DNA from: Cephalothrix spiralis
Taxonomy: Eukaryota > Nemertea > Palaeonemertea > Archinemertea > Cephalotrichidae
Direction of reading: 5' to 3'
DNA length: 11,940 bases
NCBI GenBank assembly: GCA_032353305.1
Contig: JAUCNG010349955.1
Span: forward strand, 1-11,940
A program made the position numbers and the translations under genes. Below, in pieces: positions 9,501 to 11,940 of this stretch. The notes under the pieces were generated by a model. It was given only the letters and a program-made list of their open reading frames with translations, was not told where the DNA came from and did not search any database. The first letter of the stretch is position 1; each line of letters starts with the position of its first letter.

Positions 9501-11064
9501 TATAATCTAGTTAAATATAATCTAGTCAAATACTTACACCACATTTCCCCTTGTTGATGTTCCCCACTTGATAGATTCCGGATCCATTGATGGTATTCAA
9601 CTGAGACAATGAAGACATCTCAACAGAACCATGGAGATCTTTAACTTCTTGTAACCATTCAACACTGATATCGTTCTGAAACAATGAAAACGCGATAAGA
9701 ATTTCTCAGATGTATCACATACAGTTGCAAATTTCTTTTGAAATATCAGTATATCTAACCAAGGGCAGGGGCAGTGCACCACTCCCAGTTTTTTTCAGAA
9801 AGTGTTTTTCCAGGTTTTTAACTGACGTTTTCGAGATATTTCACATTCGGCCATTGATGCCTCAACAATGCACGACAGAATTCCAGATAGGGATTCTAGT
9901 GTTGACAAAATAATCTGATATCTAAACACCATTTACAGAACTCAGGCGAACTCCCTTAGTAACACTATCAATAATATTACAGTTTATTAAAAGCACTTTT
10001 CCATAAAAATATTTTCCGAAATATTTACCATTTGAGTTGAGAGTAAAGGATTCCGGTTATGGGCATCCCAAACTTGTTCACATTTCTTCAAAAGGTCAGT
10101 GATTGTTATAGTCGTAGGCAGATTAAAAATCAATGGTTCGAACCCAGTCACAGCTTCGTATACGGCTGATATCCTCGTCACATCCAAGTCACTCTCGCCG
10201 CAAGTTGTGCTTGCAAGATCAACAAATACATGAAGACCTCGGCCATCTGGAGGTAAAAGAGTAGTCTGTGAGTAAGCTGACTACACGTAAGCTACATATG
10301 TTACATGGTGATAATATGCTCAAATATCTAAAAAAAATAGGAAATGTGGGAAATTCTAGGATTGGTTTTTACCAAATTATACTTTATATTATGCAATGAT
10401 TTTTGGTGTGTGTACTGCAGGTGGTCCCAAAAATGTCATTCAACTTTAAAGGTTAATACGAAGAATAAGGATTCTGAGAAAATGAACATTTTATTGACTC
10501 CTGCAGTGTACTACCGTATCTTTGTGCAATTTTTTTGTCGACGTCTAAACAGTGTTAAAATAATTCCTTTGTTCTTTGTTCTTTGTTAATTTCTTCGCTG
10601 TAACTGTATATTTATTTTAAAAATCCCCGATAATTCTTAAAGATGCGCCAGTATGTCCCTAATTTTGGACCTGCTTACCAGATCTGTTACAAAAAACATT
10701 TTTTTTGTTGGCCGATCTGTCCGCTTGGCCAAAATTAAGTGTCAGTTTGGCCCAACTATCGGTGCCTAACTGACCTGGGACGAATTGTCCTATAGGCTGA
10801 AGTGTCCGTTTGGCCAAAGTGTCGGTGTCGATCTGTCCTTGGACGAACTGTCCTATTGGCCACGTTAGCCGAAAAAGATAACATATTTAGCTAAAAAATA
10901 TCCGTACCTTCAATATTTTCACGAAACCAATTGACAGTTTTCTGTGACTTGATCAACTGCTTTAGGCAACCAGCCTTATCTTGATCCTGCATACTTGAAA
11001 GGATTCCGTCAACCTCTAATAAAGTATCTTTTATTTCTTTTAATTTACAGGATTCTCTATTTTT
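460..11064 (-). CDS. RNF213: RNF213-like (mysterin) giant AAA+ ATPase / E3 ubiquitin ligase, internal part, 11 exons
   Basis: Joining exons 10908-11064, 10029-10246, 9538-9675, 8598-8753, 5789-7206, 5095-5332, 4437-4580, 3644-3749, 2597-2717, 1363-1531 and 460-519 on the minus strand gives 2925 nt, 975 codons, no stop, with every phase matching (0/1, 2/0, 0/0, 0/0, 0/2, 1/0, 0/0, 0/1, 2/2, 1/0, 0/0) and GT-AG borders throughout. Signature blocks recalled from the RNF213 family appear in the expected order: GLHVFVDLAS, VKDLHGSVE, FAQLRELQSKLML, SERAGMGKTL, HSGRVWRRSRDDLYL, MCRSP, CGIPDPSWAELR and DFATRSL. Known family members are cytosolic, form a dynein-like six-module AAA ring with a C-terminal E3 module, and act on lipid droplets and in antimicrobial ubiquitylation. 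Only roughly the centre (linker, AAA1, AAA2, start of the link to AAA3) is here; both ends lie outside. Family assignment is firm; orthology versus a lineage-specific paralogue cannot be decided. Confidence 0.93.
520..1362 (-). other. Intron 10, 843 bp
   Basis: Donor gtaagt, acceptor ttttatttcag. No gene seen. A weak inverted pair ccattctaatc / gattagagtatgg lies near 990-1024. Open frames 707-928 (minus) and 1143-1391 (plus) have no recognisable content. Confidence 0.85.
1363..1531 (-). CDS. RNF213: RNF213-like exon 10 (CGIPDPSWAEL)
   Basis: Residues 900-955 preceded by one base completing an Arg codon. The acceptor is tgacttttag and the donor AGG|gtaagt (strong). It encodes FCGIPDPSWAELRYFAGFLN, AQLENIDRSLFCNDCVAEEL and PGFRQFVTRCMIQMSR. 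The CG--DPSW-ELR-F--FLN-QL block and the L-GF--FV---MI-M-R block are among the most conserved outside the ATPase sites in this family. Confidence 0.95.
1532..2596 (-). other. Intron 9, 1065 bp
   Basis: Donor gtatgc, acceptor tgacttttag. Holds the nested stem-loop at 1748-1814. The minus-strand open frame 2167-2400 has no family match and is not needed for a continuous reading frame. Confidence 0.85.
1748..1814. repeat. Nested stem-loop in intron 9
   Basis: Outer 9-bp arms catctcgat (1748-1756) and atcgagatg (1806-1814) enclose a perfect 7-bp stem gtaattg / caattac (1769-1775, 1781-1787) with a 5-nt loop. Not a tRNA or a recognisable ncRNA; possibly a MITE remnant or chance. Confidence 0.5.
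2597..2717 (-). CDS. RNF213: RNF213-like exon 9, divergent
   Basis: Residues 859(split)-899(split): 2 nt, 39 codons, 2 nt. The acceptor is atttatttccag and the donor AAG|gtatgc. It encodes LLQDEIMKPLFIVPYTNL, then VDLDKRESKQVSISEVILTL and ends IR/F. Vertebrate homologues have a conserved stretch here with a Q-R-P-Y/F-x-Y-L motif; only a P-Y--L echo remains, so this exon is less certain on sequence alone. It is supported by double-sided phase match (1 to 2 and 2 to 1), good splice sites, and its continuation into the strongly conserved CGIPDPSW exon. A second, missed exon in the 926-bp intron above cannot be excluded. Confidence 0.8.
2718..3643 (-). other. Intron 8, 926 bp
   Basis: Donor gtaagt, acceptor atttatttccag. 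It contains the hairpin at 2938-2988 and a dispersed direct repeat TTGGCAAGTTC (2990-3000, 3014-3024; variant at 2927-2938). The block at 3350-3450 is less AT-rich and has ctagctag and gccgctagc, but shows no gene. Confidence 0.75.
2938..2988. repeat. Imperfect inverted repeat / hairpin, 19-bp arms
   Basis: ctggtacgcgtttttgcgc (2938-2956) pairs with gcgcaaaaacaagtaccag (2970-2988), 17 of 19 positions, with a 13-nt loop. The arms are flanked by copies of ttgg(a)caagttc, suggesting the remnant of a small palindromic element. Confidence 0.8.
3644..3749 (-). CDS. RNF213: RNF213-like exon 8 (LLPSIMCRSP)
   Basis: Residues 824-858 plus one base. The acceptor is tttattcatag and the donor CCCG|gtaagt. 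The 35 codons encode VTEHYVNPLLTLLPSIMCRS followed by PRQCLMDLEANKPIP. The L-P---CRSP motif is the recognisable RNF213 element here. No frame with Met gives a long open reading frame, so the exon is found only from splice sites and homology. Donor phase 1 fits the two-base start of exon 9. Confidence 0.92.
3750..4436 (-). other. Intron 7, 687 bp
   Basis: Donor gtaaat, acceptor tttattcatag. Strongly AT-rich. A short inverted pair tatcgtata / tatacgat near 4278-4301 is the only structure noticed. Confidence 0.88.
4437..4580 (-). CDS. RNF213: RNF213-like exon 7
   Basis: Residues 776-823, 48 codons, phase 0 at both ends. The acceptor is tatcttttag and the donor GAG|gtaaat. It encodes VFEGIDELLFNLLVLGRLTD then HSGRVWRRSRDDLYLTEIMP; the LLF-LLVLG-L and GRVW-R----LY-- motifs are diagnostic for RNF213. 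The coding part begins upstream of the first in-frame Met. Together with exon 6 it completes HLNIAFE|VFEGIDELLF across the junction, as expected for the family. Confidence 0.95.
4581..5094 (-). other. Intron 6, 514 bp
   Basis: Donor gtgagt, acceptor tatcttttag. It contains the tetranucleotide repeat at 4892-4929 and a short tandem TTGCAAAG at 4933-4953. The two minus-strand open frames in it (4535-4735, 4698-4895) are low-complexity lysine-rich intronic reads. Confidence 0.9.
4892..4929. repeat. (TCAA)n microsatellite with one interruption, then TTGCAAAG tandem
   Basis: Five TCAA-type units, an 'ta' interruption at about 4911, then four more units to 4929; directly after, TTGCAAAG repeats at 4933-4940 and 4941-4948 with a partial third. 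Lies inside intron 6. Confidence 0.95.
5095..5332 (-). CDS. RNF213: RNF213-like exon 6: Walker A-like P-loop of probable AAA2
   Basis: Residues 696(split)-775. The acceptor is ttatttttcag and the donor GAG|gtgagt. It opens TCVRLLMSERAGMGKTLIKK: the SERAGMGKT motif (5284-5310) is a P-loop in which the first canonical Gly is Glu, but the GK-T that contacts phosphate is kept, as in the family. Then come HMVEKLNNVP, a strand-like AYFSVHLHE, a helix KIVDAEKVAADLLRYLK, and FTRLVHLNIAFE. From order along the protein I assign this to AAA2, which can hold nucleotide but is not one of the two main hydrolysing modules. The leading G completes a Gly codon with exon 5. Confidence 0.95.
5333..5788 (-). other. 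Intron 5, 456 bp
   Basis: Donor gtaaga, acceptor ttatttttcag. No repeat or gene that I can support; the small plus-strand open frames here run across the exon-intron border and lack any coding resemblance. Confidence 0.9.
5789..7206 (-). CDS. RNF213: RNF213-like large exon 5: pre-AAA region, UBA-like segment, putative AAA1
   Basis: Residues 224-696 (472 codons + 2 nt), by far the largest exon here. The acceptor is tgtttttccag and the donor CAAGG|gtaaga. In order: helical part with NDYTTPQIVILCRELAK (exon residues 91-107), a family-conserved block; helices with DNACEQIRNLEAKKE; a UBA-like three-helix segment (173-213); an acidic Ser/Asp/Glu run (216-230); FVSIDHLGYVLNHL (285-298); an EILLCTEHTTAEEVELLYRR block (353-372); LLGAGRLDYDIG and FRLVVICSNE (384-420), both typical of the stretch just before the SERAG Walker motif. 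I infer that roughly 310-472 belongs to AAA1; no Walker motif is visible there, in keeping with an inactive module. Confidence 0.95.
6517..6690 (-). other. UBA-like segment plus acidic Ser-rich tail within exon 5
   Basis: Residues about 396-436 of the joined peptide read VDLEFIKYIMDAGYSQDLAL, then KAYQHCGPDKGKGLMWCMEH. This has the layout of a ubiquitin-associated domain: helix 1 with hydrophobic spacing, an M-x-A-G-Y turn where canonical UBAs have M-G-F/Y, a Q-x-L/A helix 2, and a helix 3 with W-x-x-E-H as in many UBAs. It is followed by about 15 acidic and serine residues (439-453), probably disordered and suited to phosphorylation. Ubiquitin binding is inferred, not shown. Confidence 0.7.
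7264..7598. mobile_element. Palindromic MITE-like element, copy 1, with nested inner inverted repeat
   Basis: Outer arms of about 115 bp (7268-7382 and 7479-7593) are near-identical inverted copies, starting GCCTACCGCACACTAGTCCG on the left. Inside lies a perfect 18-bp inverted pair, cctagtgtgcggggacat (7402-7419) and its complement (7463-7480). TTAA abuts both ends (7264-7267, 7595-7598). The motif gcgttctagcg recurs at 7441, 7485 and 7549 and, inverted, in the left arm. It has the same termini as the element at 9231-9385 but twice the length, as if two units were fused or nested. Confidence 0.85.
7621..7702. repeat. GC-rich CGG/GGC island, left
   Basis: An abrupt GC-rich block in an AT-rich intron, with ggcggcggccgc, ccggcggccggcgacggcg and a NotI-like gcggccgc. 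It is followed by AT-rich DNA, and a second such block lies about 230 bp away. It may be one arm of a mobile element; no coding or RNA signal seen. Confidence 0.5.
7932..8010. repeat. GC-rich CGG/GGC island, right
   Basis: It has ggcggggcgcc, then gacggcgtcggcggccgcgg and ggcgggcc, then tgttgatttttatcagcagc. Its reverse complement roughly resembles the block at 7621-7702 (GCC/GGC tracts ending in gacg-cgt--ttatt and a gct-gat start), so the two may be imperfect inverted arms of one element of about 390 bp. Alignment is loose. Confidence 0.45.
8598..8753 (-). CDS. RNF213: RNF213-like exon 4
   Basis: Residues 172-223, 52 codons, phase 0 at both ends. The acceptor is gatgtttttctttcag and the donor GAG|gtactt. 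It encodes SLDDVLKLTVSS, a short basic linker (EGKKKHYT), and FAQLRELQSKLMLVASK, which is the conserved RNF213 'L-RELQ-KLML' helix, ending in INIDYFME. The next exon continues directly with LFDGMMRM; the family alignment as I know it runs straight through this junction, so the 1391-bp intron below it should contain no missed exon. Confidence 0.93.
8754..9537 (-). other. Intron 3, 784 bp, carrying a MITE
   Basis: Donor gtaagt, acceptor tttctttcag. It holds the 155-bp palindromic element at 9231-9385; the remainder is AT-rich intronic sequence with no other signal I can support. Confidence 0.9.
9231..9385. mobile_element. Palindromic MITE-like element, copy 2 (155 bp)
   Basis: Terminal inverted repeats of 31 nt (9231-9261 and 9355-9385), starting AGCCTACCGCACACTA, match with one mismatch. 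The centre holds a perfect 24-bp palindrome (9280-9303) around AATCAAACATGTTTGATT. The direct repeat TAAGTCTAA (9222-9230 and 9386-9394) flanks the element exactly, a likely target-site duplication of up to 9 bp. No coding capacity, so a non-autonomous DNA transposon; the superfamily is uncertain. Confidence 0.85.
9538..9675 (-). CDS. RNF213: RNF213-like exon 3 (HGSVE block)
   Basis: Residues 126-171, 46 codons, phase 0 at both ends. The acceptor is cattgtttcag and the donor is GGT|gtaagt, near consensus. It encodes WLQEVKDLHGSVEMSSLSQ followed by NTINGSGIYQVGNI; the WL..VK..HGSVE..SL motif is characteristic of RNF213. The exon is easy to miss because its reading frame has no methionine near the start and a longer open frame overlaps it on the same strand. 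A donor one codon-base earlier (TGTG|gtgtaa) is possible but would break phase with exon 4. Confidence 0.92.
9676..10028 (-). other. Intron 2, 353 bp
   Basis: Bounded by donor gtaaat and acceptor cattgtttcag. AT-rich; I see no repeat, gene or RNA in it. Plus-strand open frame at 9710-9913 is unsupported. Confidence 0.88.
10029..10246 (-). CDS. RNF213: RNF213-like exon 2 (FVDLAS block)
   Basis: Residues 53(split)-125. The acceptor has a good pyrimidine tract (ttttacctccag) and the donor is ATG|gtaaat. It encodes GRGLHVFVDLASTTCGESD, one of the best conserved RNF213 blocks, then DVTRISAVYEAVTGFEPLIF and a helical stretch around LLKKCEQVWDAHNRNP. No catalytic motif is visible. In the family this part lies between the N-terminal arm and the AAA ring. 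The true exon starts upstream of the first in-frame Met, so any prediction that begins at a methionine here would truncate it. Confidence 0.92.
10247..10907 (-). other. Intron 1, 661 bp
   Basis: Donor gtacgg (below 10908), acceptor ttttacctccag (above 10246). It contains the 63-bp-period tandem repeat at 10746-10859 and otherwise AT-rich sequence; the 81-codon plus-strand open frame at 10344-10589 has no recognisable content. Confidence 0.85.
10746..10859. repeat. Diverged tandem repeat, period 63 bp
   Basis: Bases 10746-10796 and 10809-10859 align end to end without gaps over 51 bp; shared cores are tttggcc, tcggtg, ctgacct/ctgtcct and ggacgaa-tgtcctat-gg. A further partial unit (ctgtccgcttggccaaaatt) precedes them from about 10716. 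The vocabulary 'tgtcc...ttggcca...ggacgaactgtcct' looks like a degraded satellite or the internal repeat of a transposable element lying in the intron. Confidence 0.75.
10908..11064 (-). CDS. RNF213: RNF213-like exon 1 of the window (52 codons + 1 nt)
   Basis: Residues 1-52 of the joined peptide. It opens after the acceptor attattttcag (AG at 11065-11066) with KNRESCKLKE and ends ...NWFRENIE plus one base before donor gtacgg. The content is helical and charged, with QKTVNWFREN resembling the RNF213 segment just ahead of the FVDLAS block. The leftover G joins AT of the next exon to make Asp. The exon must be entered in phase 0, which constrains the unseen upstream exon. Confidence comes from the perfect phase match downstream and the family resemblance; the acceptor is the only good one in frame nearby. 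Confidence 0.85.
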
Positions 11065-11920
11065 CTGAAAATAATTCAAATTTGTTTTTATTAGGAATTA
11101 AACACACATGCATTATCCAAAATTATGAAACCTCATTTTGATATACAACGCGCGCAAGAGAATTTCCATTGCACATCGTTTTATATTGTAATGCCAATAT
11201 ATTTGATATTTGCACAAATTATATACAATTAGGCCAAAGGCTACTCGAGGGATTACTATCAGTCGCCAATGGTAAGAAGCGTTATCATGAAAATATCACA
11301 CCGATCACCATTTTCCCATATTTTGGTCTCATCTTCCGTCGTCACCGTTCAAAATTGCGTCTCAGTCCCTCATGGTACCGATAGAGTCAGTTACCAATCT
11401 GAGAGCTATCGGACGGTTAGTTAATACCCAGCTAACGAGTATAATCCTCAATGTGGTCCTCTATGCGCGTAGACTGCGGCGTTTTCCAGTCTGTTTTCCC
11501 CTTTGACCGCATCTGGACTTTCTGAAAATTGTCTAGACCATCTTTGGAACGAAGCCTAGCCCATAATGACTTCTACTTGTGTATCTCGCAACATTACATA
11601 GCTTTTCTATTCTAATTTCTTGAGTTTAGCACAGAATTTTAAGGAATAACGCAGCTCGATGTTTAACTGCATTTTTCAAAAATCTTTAGTCATCGAAGAC
11701 TGGTAAAACCCTGCTACAGTCAACGTGCTACTGTTACTATAGAAACGCAGATAAAACATTGGGATTTGACAAGATAACACCATACCTAGGTCATATTAGA
11801 AGGGCCCTGTGTGATTAGATAATTCTAAGTACCCTCCTAAACTTTTCACATTACATATTGAACTAGTTTGTTGAAAAAAACTTATATGCCTCTGTTCCAA
11901 TTTTCACTACGACATCTTAC
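11065..11920 (-). other. Probable intron(s) upstream of exon 1; nothing else recognised
   Basis: 856 bp. I searched the minus strand for acceptor-donor pairs flanking an open frame. A decent acceptor at about 11521 (caattttcag) is followed by stops in all frames before any acceptable donor. A 71-codon plus-strand open frame (11169-11384) has no family resemblance. No repeat or RNA gene seen. Confidence 0.5.
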
Positions 11921-11940
11921 CTTGGTCGTTTAGCATCGCG
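11921..11940 (-). CDS. Possible 3' end of an upstream exon, cut by the window edge
   Basis: On the minus strand the last 20 bases end CCAAG|gtaaga, a near-perfect donor at 11915-11920, which suggests an exon running in from beyond the window. However exon 1 needs phase 0, and read in that phase these 20 bases contain TAA. Either an exon was missed between 11065 and 11920, or this donor is a chance match. The other two frames read AMLNDQ or RDAKRP; neither is recognised. Confidence 0.35.

Noticed and set aside
9597-9782. 61-codon minus-strand open frame
   Set aside because: Overlaps exon 3 in a different frame; the exon 3 frame has the HGSVE motif and matching phases.
1-11940. Search for a second gene, promoter, polyA signal or a prokaryote-type system
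   Set aside because: Both gene ends are outside the window, and chance TATA or AATAAA words in AT-rich introns carry no supporting context.

Overview
Eukaryotic genomic DNA from an animal, most likely an invertebrate. The window is AT-rich and dominated by introns. It holds one recognisable protein-coding gene, read on the minus strand, whose small exons are separated by introns of about 350-1400 bp. All 11 confidently placed exons have GT-AG borders and join without a stop codon or phase conflict into 2925 nt (975 codons). The conceptual product matches the middle of RNF213 (mysterin), the giant AAA+ ATPase / E3 ubiquitin ligase of about 5000 residues. I cannot name the species. A marine invertebrate with an intron-rich RNF213-like gene is the best fit, but that is inference.

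Layout in the direction of transcription (high to low coordinates): 11921-11940 is a possible exon fragment cut by the window edge, with an unresolved phase. Exons 1-4 (10908-11064, 10029-10246, 9538-9675, 8598-8753) and the first part of large exon 5 (5789-7206) encode the conserved stretch ahead of the ATPase ring. The rest of exon 5 carries a UBA-like segment with an acidic tail, then a region that should be AAA1. Exons 6-8 (5095-5332, 4437-4580, 3644-3749) carry a degenerate Walker A motif and the rest of what is probably AAA2. Exons 9-11 (2597-2717, 1363-1531, 460-519) lead toward AAA3, which lies outside the window. Neither the start codon, the catalytically active ATPase modules, the E3 module nor the stop codon is present.

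The introns carry the non-coding structure: two related palindromic MITE-like elements in neighbouring introns (7264-7598 and 9231-9385), two CGG/GGC-rich islands (7621-7702 and 7932-8010), a 63-bp-period tandem repeat (10746-10859), a tetranucleotide microsatellite (4892-4929) and some imperfect hairpins. Positions 1-459 and 11065-11920 show no supportable gene. I see no second gene, RNA gene, CRISPR array or prokaryotic system. The most useful results are the assembled exon model, the UBA-like insertion inside the RNF213-like protein, and the nested palindromic MITE family.
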